Below are positions 33,713 to 43,663 of a stretch of DNA of 64,000 bases, piece by piece. The notes beneath the pieces are model-generated. The model saw only the letters and a list, made by a program, of their open reading frames with translations. It was not told where the DNA came from and ran no database searches. The first letter of the stretch is position 1; the number at the start of each line of letters is the position of its first letter. This stretch comes from Natrinema caseinilyticum (GTDB lineage Archaea > Halobacteriota > Halobacteria > Halobacteriales > Natrialbaceae): assembly GCF_024227435.1 (NCBI RefSeq), contig NZ_CP100446.1, positions 434,001 through 498,000 on the forward strand, read 5' to 3'. Position numbers and translations under genes: made by a program.

Positions 33713-34261
33713 CGTTGCCAAAATAGCCGCTCGAATCCCTCGTCTAACGGCGTACGACGTCTTCCGCGTCGATCACGGTCTCGTGAGCACTGTCAGTTTC
33801 TGAGCGCCGTGTTGCTCCGGTAAGGCGGACTTCGAGCCGGGGACGCCGTCGACGCTGCGCCGATGAGCGATTCCCTCACAACCATTCGCCGTGATTCTTG
33901 CGATCGAACTTTTTCGGAACGGTAGGTTTTGGGAACTACAGGTTGAATAATGTGTGGTATACATCCGAATCTACTGAAATTGCGCCATCAAAAACGTTTA
34001 TTATTGCATGTGTACTATCCTCTCGTGGGTGATGACATAGGTTCACAAACGGCACCCCGAGACGTCCAACGTCCTTCGCAGGAGTACACCTGTGGCCAAC
34101 GGCTGATCCGCTGCTGGCCTCCCGGCCCCACTTTCGCGCTCGAAATCCGCTGCTGACACGTTCGACCTTCCACTCCTTCCCAGCAGCGACAGCGCCGGTT
34201 TCCACGCGGTTTCCATGCACCGGCCTCGAGCAGACGAACCGCTCTCGCCGCTCGCGACTGC
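33713..34261. other. Intergenic stretch, no supported gene
   Basis: An AT-rich patch at 33945-34020 (for example ACGTTTATTATTGCATG) is promoter-like, but no good frame follows it on the plus strand. The rest is GC-rich without coding character that I can support. Confidence 0.4.
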
Positions 34262-34540
34262 TCAGTCGATATCCTGGAACCCGTCTTCGACCCGATCCGT
34301 GACCGCGCCGTCCGTCACGTCCGGCGTCCGAATCACCGACGGCACCTGCGGTCGATCGTGGTTTCGATGAAAGTCGCGTCTTCCTGACGTCCGCTTTTCC
34401 GGTCGGGTATCGAACCCGTGGGGGCAGCGCCGACACGGCAATTCGGTCGGCAGATTCGTGATCGCTCGCTCGAGCGGTGAGTCGTTCCGGAACTCGGCTC
34501 TCCACCCGTCGAGTCGTTCGCGACGATCACCCAGTGTACT
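34262..34540 (-). pseudogene. Possible start-less coding remnant
   Basis: The frame ending at TGA 34262-34264 reads like protein over 85 codons (ERLDGWRAEFRNDSPLERA, LPCRRCPHGF, PQVPSVIRTPDVTDG, RVEDGFQDID) with GC-rich third positions. It has no ATG or GTG before the middle and its 5' end collides with the 3' end of the reductase gene. It may be a truncated gene with a CxxC pair. I do not recognise it. Confidence 0.35.
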
Positions 34541-35552
34541 CGTCGACCTCGACGAGTTGTTTGCCGATATTCTCGCCCTCGAAGAGGCCGAGAAACGCCT
34601 CGGGAGCAGTTTCGATGCCGTCGGTCATCGTTTCTCGGTAGTGGAGCTCGTCCTCGCTAATCCAGCGAGCGAGCCGTTCGGTCGCGCTCTCGGCCAGGTG
34701 GTCGTAGTCGCTGACGATGAACCCTTCAACTCGGGTCCGTGTACGCTGGTAGAACCGACGCGGGCCGGTCATTCGCTCGTCGTCGGGTTCCAGATTGTAG
34801 AGCGAAATCTTCCCGCAGACGGCGACCCGCGAGTAGTCGGTGAGATGATCCAACACAGCGTCGCTGACTTCGCCGCCGACGTTCTCGAAGTAGAGATCGA
34901 CGCCGCGCGGACAGGCTTCTCCGACTGCTGCCGTGAGGTCATCGGCGGTCTGGTAGTTGATCGCCGCGTCGAACCCGAGGGCACCGGTGAGCCAGGCAGC
35001 CTTCTCGTCGGATCCGGCGATACCGACGACGCGACAGCCGGCTATTCTTGCAATCTGGCCGGCAACGGACCCGACAGCGCCCGCTGCTCCCGAGACGACG
35101 ACCGTGTCTCCCGGCTTCACCTGGCCGACCTCGATCGTTCCGATATAGGCCGTCAATCCGGGCATTCCGAGGACGTGCAGCGCAGCCGACACCGGCGCCT
35201 CGCCGGTGTCGATACGATCGAGGTCAGCCCCGTCGCTGGTGGCGTACTCGGCCCAGTAGAGGTTCCCCGTAACGAGATCCCCCGGCTCCAGACCGCCGTC
35301 GTTCGATTCGACGACCTCGCCGACGACGCGAGCCCGCATCGGATCGCCGGTCTCCCAGGGATCGGCGTAGGAAGCCGCGTCCCGCATCCGGCCGCGCATG
35401 TACGGATCGACGGACATGTACAGCGTCCGGACGAGGACTTCCTTCGGTCCCGGTTCTGGAATCGGTTTCTCGCGGAGCGTAACGTTCTCCATCGACGGCT
35501 CTCCCGTCGGTCTCTCGGACAAGATCCACTGCCGATTCGTCTCATCGGGCAT
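34527..35552 (-). CDS. NADPH-dependent medium-chain reductase, CurA/prostaglandin-reductase type
   Basis: 341 residues. PTGEPSMENVTLREKPIPEPGPKEVLVRTLYMSVDPYMRGRM at the start (a longer run is conserved) and the Rossmann motif VVSGAAGAVGSVAGQIAR are those of zinc-free MDR enzymes that reduce the C=C bond of enones. Segments NYQTADDL, YFENVGGEVSDAVLDHL and CGKISLYN follow in family order. No zinc-ligand Cys cluster is present. It acts in the cytoplasm with NADPH. No operon partner; the coding remnant at 34262-34540 overlaps its 3' end. Confidence 0.9.
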   Translation of the reverse strand: MPDETNRQWILSERPTGEPSMENVTLREKPIPEPGPKEVLVRTLYMSVDPYMRGRMRDAASYADPWETGDPMRARVVGEVVESNDGGLEPGDLVTGNLYWAEYATSDGADLDRIDTGEAPVSAALHVLGMPGLTAYIGTIEVGQVKPGDTVVVSGAAGAVGSVAGQIARIAGCRVVGIAGSDEKAAWLTGALGFDAAINYQTADDLTAAVGEACPRGVDLYFENVGGEVSDAVLDHLTDYSRVAVCGKISLYNLEPDDERMTGPRRFYQRTRTRVEGFIVSDYDHLAESATERLARWISEDELHYRETMTDGIETAPEAFLGLFEGENIGKQLVEVDEYTG

Positions 35553-36013
35553 AACTATCAGGTTCGACTCACGTCGATTTCAATCTTGCTCAGGTCGTCC
35601 CGTGCCCGGCGCCAGGTCGCGGAATCGTGCCCCTCGAGGTGATCGTCCTGGATCGGGTCACCGACAGGTCGCGTCCCACACGCGACTCGAGTACGTCCAC
35701 GAACTCTTCGACGCGGTAGTTGCGGCATCCGATTTGCGACTCGCTGTGGGAGTGTGGTCGGGGATGTCGATCGACACGAGAGTGTCACTCGACGTGCTGG
35801 TGTGTGACCGCGATCATCGACGCCCCACCGATCGAGAACAACAGGTGTCTCGCGATCCCGTATTCGCATTCGATGCGAACCGACCCGGAATCAGAACTCC
35901 CCAGACAGCTCCGTTCTGGCCGCGTTCGAGGTCGGCGCCGCAACGCACAACGAGTCCCGGATCGATCGGTGGGAGACGGTGGCTCCACGTCGCGGCCGGA
36001 TCACGGACGGTGA
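35553..36013. other. Intergenic stretch with weak coding traces
   Basis: On the minus strand, a short run near 35785-35875 reads like the hydrophobic end of a membrane protein (ARHLLFSIGGASMIAVTHQHVE, cut here to its core IGGASMIAVT), and another near 35570-35660 (DDHLEGHDSATWRRARDD) looks protein-like. Neither has a start or a full domain. Possible relics only. Confidence 0.3.
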
Positions 36014-36232
36014 CTAGGCTGTGTCGTTCCGTGTTCCCTCTCGAGTGAGCTCGAAATAGCCCCGTTCGTGACGAATCACGCCTTCGTCGTCGAGCCTGGC
36101 GATTGCTCGGGTAACGGCCGAGTCGGAATAGTCGTACTCGTCCGTGAGCGTCTGCCGTAGCGATTTGTGGGTGTGACGGTCGGATTCGAGTTCGTCGACG
36201 AGACGCTCCTCGAGTCGTTCTGGGTCACTCAT
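36014..36232 (-). CDS. Small winged-helix protein
   Basis: 72 residues from MSDPERLEERLVDELESDRHTH (36232). Almost the whole chain is one winged-helix unit: LVDELESDRHTHKSLRQTL, SDSAVTRAIARLDDEGVIRHERGYFELT. Small single-domain DNA-binding proteins like this are common in haloarchaea. It is on the same strand as, but not coupled with, the MFS gene (145 bases further along). The target is unknown. Confidence 0.7.
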   Translation of the reverse strand: MSDPERLEERLVDELESDRHTHKSLRQTLTDEYDYSDSAVTRAIARLDDEGVIRHERGYFELTREGTRNDTA

Positions 36233-36376
36233 CGGACTCGGTTCCGGTAGGAACCGCATACGCGTCTCCCCTGCGCTAGCCGGCGCTACAAAACGGTGGC
36301 TCGACGACCGGAGAACGCTCGACGACCGTTCTCGGGTCGCGTGGACGTCTCGAAAGGGAGACCGACGCGTCCGCGG

Positions 36377-37534
36377 TCAACTCGGCAACCGACCGGTGTG
36401 ATCGACGAGCGTCAGACCGACGACCGTGACGCCGAGAATCACGGCGGCGGTTCTGAACACCGAGTCGTAGGTATAGCCGGCTTCGACGAGCAGACCCAGC
36501 GCGAACGAGCCGAGCGATTGCGTGAGCATCCAGACGGAACTGAACACCGCGTAGGCGCTGCCTCGCGTCGAGTCCGGTAGCGTATCGAGGAGGAACGTAT
36601 CCGTGGCCGGAAACAGCGCGTGAACGACGAAGCCGACGGTCACGGAGAGAACGACGAGGCCGATCAGCCCGTCGACGACTGTCAGGACGAACAGCGAGAT
36701 GGAAAAGAGCCCGACGATACCGAGCATGTACGGAACGCGCGGTAGTCGATCGGCCAGATCGCCCCCGACGTAAAACGCGGGAATGCCGGCGGCGAAGACG
36801 AGCGAGAGAAGCAACCCCGACACCCGGCCGGAGAGGCCCTTCGACTGCATGTACAGCTCGTAGAAGTTGAACACGCCTTGCCAGACGAACGACGCTGCGC
36901 CGGCGATCGCGATTGCGGTCACGATGAGGCGCCACTCCGACAGCGCACTGGCGACGAAGGTTCGATCCTCCTCGTTGGTCCGCGGCAACTCGGTCTTCCT
37001 CGCGGCGACCCACGTGTATACCGTTACCGCTGCCCCACCGACAGCGATCGCCCACAGCGAGAGCCGCCAGTCGACGACGAGCGTCAGCGTCACGAGCGGC
37101 GCGGCGACGACCGCGGCGATCTGACTGGCGGCGCCGTGGGTCCCCATGACGCGCCCGACGCGATCCGGAAACAATTCGCTCAGAAACGGATTCGCCGAGA
37201 CGAAGTACACACCTGATGCGATCCCCATCAGGAAGGCCCCGACCATGAGGTGGCGGACCGTCGCCGCGGTCGCGGCGAACCCGGAGGCGACCGTGAGAAT
37301 CGTTCCGGACCCGATCACGACGCGATGTCGCGGCACTTTCGTCAGGAGCCACCCGGTCGGTAATCGAGGAGACGCGCTTCCGACCCACGCGAGCGTTACC
37401 AGCAGTCCAGCCGTCCCCTCACCGACCGAGAATTCCGCGATGATCACGTCCAGTAGCGGTGCAAAGACGATTCTGGCGAGGTTGAGGAGGAAAACGAGAC
37501 CACACAGGGAGGCGAAGACTCGGGCACGGCTCAT
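36377..37534 (-). CDS. MFS transporter, 12 helices
   Basis: 385 residues from MSRARVFASLCGLVFLLNLAR (37534). About twelve membrane helices in two halves; the loop GSASPRLPTGWLLTKVPRHRVV after helix 2 is the major facilitator motif A region, and GDLADRLPRVPYML is its copy in the second half. The frame is open far upstream, but that part is not hydrophobic and is not used. Related proteins of haloarchaea are annotated only as MFS. Substrate unknown. Confidence 0.85.
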   Translation of the reverse strand: MSRARVFASLCGLVFLLNLARIVFAPLLDVIIAEFSVGEGTAGLLVTLAWVGSASPRLPTGWLLTKVPRHRVVIGSGTILTVASGFAATAATVRHLMVGAFLMGIASGVYFVSANPFLSELFPDRVGRVMGTHGAASQIAAVVAAPLVTLTLVVDWRLSLWAIAVGGAAVTVYTWVAARKTELPRTNEEDRTFVASALSEWRLIVTAIAIAGAASFVWQGVFNFYELYMQSKGLSGRVSGLLLSLVFAAGIPAFYVGGDLADRLPRVPYMLGIVGLFSISLFVLTVVDGLIGLVVLSVTVGFVVHALFPATDTFLLDTLPDSTRGSAYAVFSSVWMLTQSLGSFALGLLVEAGYTYDSVFRTAAVILGVTVVGLTLVDHTGRLPS

Positions 37535-37902
37535 AGTCACACGTTCTGGGTCTGTCTGAGAAGTGTTCCGAATTGACCGCCGCCACGCCGTGAGGGACGA
37601 GAGGAGGACGCGCCAGTGGTACGCGCCACGTTGCTGGGATCGCGTTCCGACAGGGTGTGCTCGTTCTCGAGGGAGTCCCGCATTCGGTCGTTCCCGGGCC
37701 CGTGCCGGAGAACTGGTACGGACTGATCCCCGGAACCGGTCGCCGGATGCCGTCGAGGCGGGAGCGTCCGGCGCCGCTATCGTTCGGTCGTGCGTTCTTC
37801 GTTCGCCGTGACGACTTCGTCTCACGGCTCGAGCGCCTCCGTGGACGCGCGAAACCGTTCGACGGGGACGAGGGAGCCGACGGACTCGTGCTCCGAAACG
37901 CG
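37535..37902. other. Intergenic stretch, no supported gene
   Basis: GC-rich sequence between two minus-strand genes. A plus-strand frame (37657 on) starts with readable residues (VVPGPVPENWYGLIPGTG) but runs directly into the antisense of the phospholipase D-like gene. I do not call it. Confidence 0.4.
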
Positions 37903-39075
37903 TCACCAGTGAGATCGAATGATCGCCGTTACGTCGCCGCTGGCCAGGCGACGCCCCTGTTCGTGGACGCGCTCCCAGTCCCGGACGAACTGGGAGTAGA
38001 CGTCGTCGTCTTCGATCCGAAGGAGCGTCTCGTCGTTGTGGGACAAGCCGTTTTTGCTCAAGTTCTGCGAGCCCGTGTAGACGAGGCGTCGACGTTCCGT
38101 TTCGCCGTCCACGTCGACGTCGGCGTCGACGAGCATAGTTTTCGAGTGGACGTTCGGTGGCTGCCCCGGCGTGACGCGTCCCAGGGTGGTCGACGGGTAC
38201 TCGAGCACGTCCGCGCCCGCTCGTCGCAGGCGGTGGCCGACGGTGGATCTGTTCCCGTTGAGGATTACCTCGACCGTACAACCGCCGTCGACGAGTTCCC
38301 TGACGCGGTCGACGACCGCGGAACGCTTCTCGTTCCAAATCGAGTACATGAATCTGACCGTCGCGTCGCGGGTCGGAACGACGTCCTCCAGGGCCGCGAG
38401 GTGCGTATCGAAGTCGGATCGAGGCGAAAAGTACACGGTCGCCGAGTCGGTCTCTGCCGTGCGATTGTAGTGGCGGTCGGTGACGCCAGCGGCCAGTTCG
38501 TTCCAGTAACTCCGATAGACGTCGTAGAGGTCGTCGTCGCCGCGAAATACGACCGACGTGTTGTGGAGGTACCGCTGCGTGTTCGTGAAGTTCGACGAGG
38601 ACTGCCACACGACGTTCGACTCTCCGGTCTCCAGTTCCTCCACGAGCAGGAACTTGTTGTGATTACTCCCGTCGCCGATACCCCCGTCGATGGTGAGCGA
38701 GACGCGACCGACCGACGTTTCGCGGAGTCGCCGCGGTGCGTCCGCATCGGCGAGGTGGTCGTCCAGCAGGACGTTGACGTCGACGCCGCGGTCGGCGGCC
38801 GCGAGACACGCCGTCGCCAAGGGAGTGCGCGTGACCGTGTAGGACGTGAGGTGTACCGACGTCCCGTGAACGGCCCGTCGCAGCAGGTCGAGGACCGTTC
38901 GTTCGTGCACGTCGTCGGGCAGTCCGAACACCGACGGATAGCTGAACATCGGCTCGATTCGGGGGGCGGATCCGTCCCCCACCGACTCCTCACTTCTGTT
39001 CGATCCGAGCACCAGCGATCCCGCCACGCCCATCGACCCGACCGCCATGAAAAGGGACCGCCTGTTCGTGCTCAT
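37903..39075 (-). CDS. Phospholipase D-like protein with Tat-type leader
   Basis: 390 residues from MSTNRRSLFMAVGSMGVAGSLVLG (39075); NRRSLF followed by a hydrophobic stretch is a Tat signal, so the protein is exported. Two PLD-type half sites are visible: SNHNKFLLVEE (first HxK) with QSSSNFTN, and PNVHSKTMLVDADVD (second HxKxxxxD) with YTGSQNLSKNGLSHNDE. Together they make the single active site of the PLD family. Likely activity is on phosphodiesters (phospholipid or nucleic acid) outside the cell. It is monocistronic. Confidence 0.85.
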   Translation of the reverse strand: MSTNRRSLFMAVGSMGVAGSLVLGSNRSEESVGDGSAPRIEPMFSYPSVFGLPDDVHERTVLDLLRRAVHGTSVHLTSYTVTRTPLATACLAAADRGVDVNVLLDDHLADADAPRRLRETSVGRVSLTIDGGIGDGSNHNKFLLVEELETGESNVVWQSSSNFTNTQRYLHNTSVVFRGDDDLYDVYRSYWNELAAGVTDRHYNRTAETDSATVYFSPRSDFDTHLAALEDVVPTRDATVRFMYSIWNEKRSAVVDRVRELVDGGCTVEVILNGNRSTVGHRLRRAGADVLEYPSTTLGRVTPGQPPNVHSKTMLVDADVDVDGETERRRLVYTGSQNLSKNGLSHNDETLLRIEDDDVYSQFVRDWERVHEQGRRLASGDVTAIIRSHW

Positions 39076-39516
39076 GAAAACCGAATGGAAGCTCGACTCC
39101 GCTTCGGCAGGATCGTCCCGTGACACGTTCGTCGATCGTTCGATTCGATCGGTGAGAAACGGTGCCAGTGTTTTGTAGCGTTCATTTGGGGAGACGGTCT
39201 CGATCGATCGGTCTCACCGCGGGTGCATAATCGGCATTCTGTACCAATTCACCGTTGACGTTCGCGGGACCCCTCTCTCACTCGAGCGCCAGTCGGCTTC
39301 TGGTCGGATACCCGATCGATGCCCCGCTTCCTCGTCGTGTGGCTGCCAGGAGGAGAAGGATCGTCGAACGGGTCGAGAGCACGGGCGGTCGGTCTGAATC
39401 GCACCGGAGGCGACTTCGATGGCGCGTGACCGAGGTCGAACCGGCCCGAAACCGGCGTGGCGTCCGTCGGCAGACCCGGTGCGAGGTGTGGTCGACGTCT
39501 TCGGACTGCGTGTGAT
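39076..39516. other. Intergenic stretch, no supported gene
   Basis: Upstream region of the phospholipase D-like gene, then the 3' side of the small membrane protein. No frame of either strand has family character. Nothing else seen. Confidence 0.4.
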
Positions 39517-39702
39517 CTACTCCGAATTCACCGTTCGGTCCAGGATATTCATACCGATATAGACGGTCGCGCCGACGAAGAGTCCGTCCAGAACCGCGTG
39601 TGTCACATCCGATTCGATAAACGTCGGGTGTACGAGGAGCGTCACTGCCGTGCCAACGGCCGCCAAAAGACCCGCGGTAAACGCGGACTGTATTCCGTTC
39701 AC
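39517..39702 (-). CDS. Small two-helix membrane protein
   Basis: 61 residues with two hydrophobic helices: AFTAGLLAAVGTAVTLLVHP and GLFVGATVYIGMNILDR, joined by an acidic loop (TFIESDVTHAVLD). Proteins of this size and layout are widespread in haloarchaea and uncharacterised. The start ATG is preceded by an AT-rich sequence (AAAAGCTAACATTTGG on the plus strand), a plausible promoter. Function unknown. Confidence 0.6.
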   Translation of the reverse strand: MNGIQSAFTAGLLAAVGTAVTLLVHPTFIESDVTHAVLDGLFVGATVYIGMNILDRTVNSE

Positions 39703-40372
39703 ATTGAAAAGCTAACATTTGGAATCATAATCGTTTCGACCGATGGAGCGGCTTCCTCTGTCGGAACCGGTATGCTCGCTCCCAGTACGTACCGGGTGAC
39801 GCGAGGTTTTCTCGAGAGACGCGCCGACGCCCGTCTCGAACACGAACCGACGACGACCGATCCGCCGCGTTTATCGTTCCGGTCACGGAGCGGTTCGACG
39901 CCACGGTGAACGACTCTCGACCGTGTGCCACCTCTTCGACCAGAAGCCGACACGGACTCACGCTCCGATCGAGACGTCCGCGCCGCTATCGAGATGGACG
40001 GCGAACCTGCCGTCAGGAAGTGCATTCGACCCACTCACCGACCGGTACGCCATCGTTCGGCAGGCGCGACAGTTCTCGGAGACGATAATTACGTCGACGT
40101 CGCCGCCAGCGCGTCTCTTCGAGAACTACTCGGAGCCGATTCTCACCTGCACTAGCCATCAGCTCTGTAACCGAAAATGGCGACATAATCTCTGGTGATA
40201 GCGGTGCGCAGGCCGTTCGCGAGTACTTCGGAGACCGACCCCTTCGAGGCAAACGTGATGCCCAACGCTTCGCCGATACTGAGTCGCGTCGTTTCGACGA
40301 GTCTCAGTGGCCCCACTCGTCTGTGCAGACCGAAACACAGAAGTCATTATCGCAGTAATCATTAGGCAAAGT
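39703..40372. other. Intergenic stretch, no supported gene
   Basis: 670 bases between the divergent small membrane protein and the AAA ATPase gene. Several frames of 60-110 codons exist on both strands; all are Arg/Ser/Thr-rich and look like chance frames of GC-rich DNA. I see no repeats. Confidence 0.45.
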
Positions 40373-41764
40373 ATGACCTTCTACGACCGGGACGACGAAC
40401 TCGAATCGTTACGAACCGCTTTTGAATCACCCGGGCACGAGTTCTACGTCGTCTATGGACGCCGGCGCGTCGGAAAGACAGCGCTCCTCAAAGAATTCTG
40501 CGCCGACCGCCCGCATCTCTACTATCTCGCCGCTCAAGAGGCAGCGTATCGCCAGCGCGAGAAATTCGTGGAGCAAGTGGCCGATTCGTTCGACGATCGC
40601 GTTCCACGAACCGACGGGTGGGACGATGCGTTCGACTATCTGGGCGATAGGCTCGCGGTCGAAGACCGAATCGTCGTCGTCGACGAATTCCCGTATTTGG
40701 TCGCGGAGAACGACTCGCTCCCGTCCTACGTCCAGGCGTTCGTCGACGAAAGACTTCAGGAGACGGACTCGATGCTCGTCCTCTGTGGATCGAGTGTGAG
40801 TACCATGGAGTCCGAGGTACTCGGCCACGAAAGTCCGCTGTACGGCCGCCGTACCGGGCAGATCGATCTGAAACCGTTTTCGTTTCGGGAGGCTCGAGCC
40901 GTTATCTCCGACGATATTGCGGACGCGATCCGATCGTACTCGGTTACCGGTGGCACGCCGATGTACCTGACTCTCTTCGACTACGGGCGATCGCTGGCCG
41001 AGAACATCCAGACGCATATCCTGTCGCCGACGGCAGTACTCTACAACGAACCGGAGTTCCTGCTCCGGACCGAACTGCGAAATCCCGCTCGGTATCTGAG
41101 CATTCTCGAAGCAGTGGCACTGGGCCACACCACTCCGAACGAGATCTCGGGAGCAACTGGAATCGATTCGGGGCCACTTTCGAAGTATCTCCAAACGCTT
41201 CGTAACCTCCGGCTCCTCGACCGCAGTGTCCCAGTCACGGCGTCCGGCCAGAAATCCAAACGCTCCCGATATCACGTTGCTGATGAGTTTCTCCGGTTCT
41301 GGTTCCGCTACGTCGAGCCGAACCGTTCCAGCATCGAAGAAGCACCCTCGCTCGTTTTCGACGGCACCATCGAGCCCGATTTACCGATGCACGTCGCAAC
41401 AACCTTCGAAGACGTCTGTGAGGAAGCTGTCTGGGAACTGATCAGACGCGGCGACCTCGCATCGTACTCCGACGTCGGGCGATGGTGGTACGGCGAAGAG
41501 GAAATCGACATCGTCGGTCTCGCCCCCGCTGCTGACCGTATCCTCCTCGCCGAGTGCAAATGGACCGGCGACCCGGTTGGCCGTGGACTTGTTGCCGACC
41601 TTCGAGCGAAAGCTGACAGCGTCCGGTGGGGCCCACGCGATCGCTCGGAACGGTTCGCTATCTTCTCGAAAAGTGGATTCGACGACGGTCTCGGTGACGA
41701 TCTCGACGACAACTGGTCACTGTTCGATCTCGACGATCTAAATCGGATCCTCTCAAATACGTAG
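40373..41764 (+). CDS. Archaeal AAA ATPase with DUF234-type C-terminal domain
   Basis: 463 residues from MTFYDRDDELESLRTAF (40373). The archaeal ATPase domain has the P-loop YGRRRVGKTALLKEF (around residue 27), Walker B VVVDEFPYLV and the sensor region LCGSSVSTMES. A winged-helix part (GHTTPNEISGATGIDSGPLSKYLQTL) follows near residue 265. The C-terminal DUF234 region ends with a PD-(D/E)XK-like core, EIDIVG and LLAECKW. Such ATPases are frequent accessory genes of archaea with no proven role. It is monocistronic between gene-poor stretches. Confidence 0.85.
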   Translation: MTFYDRDDELESLRTAFESPGHEFYVVYGRRRVGKTALLKEFCADRPHLYYLAAQEAAYRQREKFVEQVADSFDDRVPRTDGWDDAFDYLGDRLAVEDRIVVVDEFPYLVAENDSLPSYVQAFVDERLQETDSMLVLCGSSVSTMESEVLGHESPLYGRRTGQIDLKPFSFREARAVISDDIADAIRSYSVTGGTPMYLTLFDYGRSLAENIQTHILSPTAVLYNEPEFLLRTELRNPARYLSILEAVALGHTTPNEISGATGIDSGPLSKYLQTLRNLRLLDRSVPVTASGQKSKRSRYHVADEFLRFWFRYVEPNRSSIEEAPSLVFDGTIEPDLPMHVATTFEDVCEEAVWELIRRGDLASYSDVGRWWYGEEEIDIVGLAPAADRILLAECKWTGDPVGRGLVADLRAKADSVRWGPRDRSERFAIFSKSGFDDGLGDDLDDNWSLFDLDDLNRILSNT

Positions 41765-42035
41765 ACGACGCCATCCGCGAGTGCCCACCGATCGCAACGG
41801 GCTATCCACGTCGGTGGACGTGAATTTCGACGATCGGAAAGCTGAACGGGGACACGCGAACCGGTGCCTTTCCGTCGATGTCGACGAGTACGATCGTCTG
41901 TGTCTTCGAAGAATCGGATACACGTCCGGACGTCCGACACGGCAGGAACGGTTGCCAAGCGCGTTCGGACGCGTGCCGAACCGGCGGCACGAGAACGAGC
42001 GAAATGGGCTCGTTCCTCCCTCGAACGACGTGCCT

Positions 42036-43037
42036 TCACGTAGTACTGACAGATCGCTCCACTGCGCCGCGTTGGCGTTCGAACGCCGTACGGACGTCTT
42101 CGTAGTCGTCGGAGGCCGATAGCGCCAGGCCGAGTTTGATCCGCGCTTTCCAGGGCGGCAGATCACCGGCCGGAATCGCCCCGTGATCGCGCAGCGTCTG
42201 ACTGCCGCCCGGACCGCCGTACCGAGCCCCCACAGCACCGTCGAAACACCGTGTTGCGACGACTACTGGAACACCGCTATCGACTGCGTCGGCGACCGCG
42301 TCACCGATCTCGGGCGTCGTATTCCCGATCCCGCTCGCCGCCAAGACGAGTCCGTCGACGCCATCGGCGACGGCGCGCTCGAGTTGCCGGGCGCCGACGG
42401 CCAGGCCGCTCGGGATCAGTTCGACCCGGGCCGGTGTCTCGACGGTGGGAAGCGATACCGACTCGCTGCGAGGATCGCGTCGGAGAGACAGCCCGTCGGC
42501 CGTGATTTCTGCGACGGGACCCGCATCGGGCGATGCGTACGCATCCGGACGACCTGCCCGCGCCTTCGTCACCCATCTGGCCGCGTGGACGAGATTTCCG
42601 AAGGCGATGTAGGCGCCATCCGCAAAGCGGTCGTCGGCTGCGACGCGGACCGCCTGGAGAAGATTCGCCGGTCCATCCGCGCCCGGCCGATCCGCGGGAC
42701 GCTGTGCGCCGGTGAACACGACCGGAACCGTCGCGTCACACACCAGATCGAGGTAGTACGCAGATTCCTCCATCGTGTCAGTCCCGTGGGTGACGACGAC
42801 ACCGTCGACACCGTCTTGGGCTGCGCGTTCGACGGCCTGAGCCAACGATGCGACGTTCGAGAACGAGAGATGAAAACTGAGTTCGTCACAGACGGCGTCG
42901 ACATCGATCTCCGCTATTTCCGTCAGTCGAGGGACGGCAGCGATAAGATCGTCACCGTTTTTGGAGGGTGTCGCCCCTCTCGGTCCAGCAGTCGATGCGA
43001 TCGTTCCGCCGGTACTCAACACGCGAACGTGTGGCAT
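42036..43037 (-). CDS. ansA: L-asparaginase
   Basis: 333 residues. The first catalytic Thr lies in VLSTGGTIAST, and the second Thr with its Asp in VVTHGTDTMEESA, both diagnostic of the type I/II asparaginase family. FTGAQRPADRPGADGPANLL, SGIGNTTPEIGDAV and VVATRCFDGAVGARYGG match the later conserved parts. No signal peptide is present, so the enzyme is cytoplasmic and hydrolyses asparagine to aspartate and ammonia. It is monocistronic. The gene symbol is by family; a glutaminase-asparaginase is also possible. Confidence 0.9.
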   Translation of the reverse strand: MPHVRVLSTGGTIASTAGPRGATPSKNGDDLIAAVPRLTEIAEIDVDAVCDELSFHLSFSNVASLAQAVERAAQDGVDGVVVTHGTDTMEESAYYLDLVCDATVPVVFTGAQRPADRPGADGPANLLQAVRVAADDRFADGAYIAFGNLVHAARWVTKARAGRPDAYASPDAGPVAEITADGLSLRRDPRSESVSLPTVETPARVELIPSGLAVGARQLERAVADGVDGLVLAASGIGNTTPEIGDAVADAVDSGVPVVVATRCFDGAVGARYGGPGGSQTLRDHGAIPAGDLPPWKARIKLGLALSASDDYEDVRTAFERQRGAVERSVSTT

Positions 43038-43120
43038 GCGCTTCTCTTTCGACCGGAACCACTTTGCTTACTGGCCCCTCGTCCTGGCTTCTGGCATCGT
43101 TTCACAGGGACACGCTAGCG

Positions 43121-43429
43121 TCACCCCGTCCGCTCACGTCCGCGAGAATTTGTCGAGATCCGAATGTCGAGCTTCTCGGTGTTCCGAATCCAGTCGAGGT
43201 ACTCCTGGAGTCGACCCGCTACACGTAGTGCGGTGATCGTGTCGTAGTCTTCTCGCAACTCTTCGTTCGTGAACACTGCGTGAATCTGCTTGTGGCACGG
43301 GCGACACAGCATCACCGTCGGACTTTCCGCTCGGTCTTCCGGTCGCAGGTGGTGTTTCTGAACGACCTGTGGATCACTGATCGTCTCGTCGGGAACGATG
43401 CGCCGACAGAGCGCGCACGTGGTCGGCAT
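43121..43429 (-). CDS. Small HNH-type protein
   Basis: 102 residues from MPTTCALCRRIVPDETISDP (43429); longer starts upstream add no conserved sequence. CALC and CRPCH form a zinc site around the core QKHHLRPED (HH of the HNH fold), with TVMLCRPCHKQIHAVFTNEELREDY at the end of the motif. This is the small stand-alone HNH family found in many prokaryotes (YisB-like). Its nuclease activity and role are unproven. Confidence 0.75.
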   Translation of the reverse strand: MPTTCALCRRIVPDETISDPQVVQKHHLRPEDRAESPTVMLCRPCHKQIHAVFTNEELREDYDTITALRVAGRLQEYLDWIRNTEKLDIRISTNSRGRERTG

Positions 43430-43663
43430 AGTCGAAACTACGGACGACGCGAGCAAAACAACTCGGTCCATCGTTTTCCGCGGCGACCGAACTTCCGGTG
43501 GTCGACCTCTGTCAGATGGACGCGATCGAGTGATTCGTGACGCGTTTCGATCCGGTCCTGGCTGGGTCACTCTCGTTCGGAACCGCCGGCAGTCGTACGT
43601 GCTGGTCGGCCGTCTCGGTGAATCGGATATCCGATACTACCCTTTCTGGGGTTGCTGAGGCTG

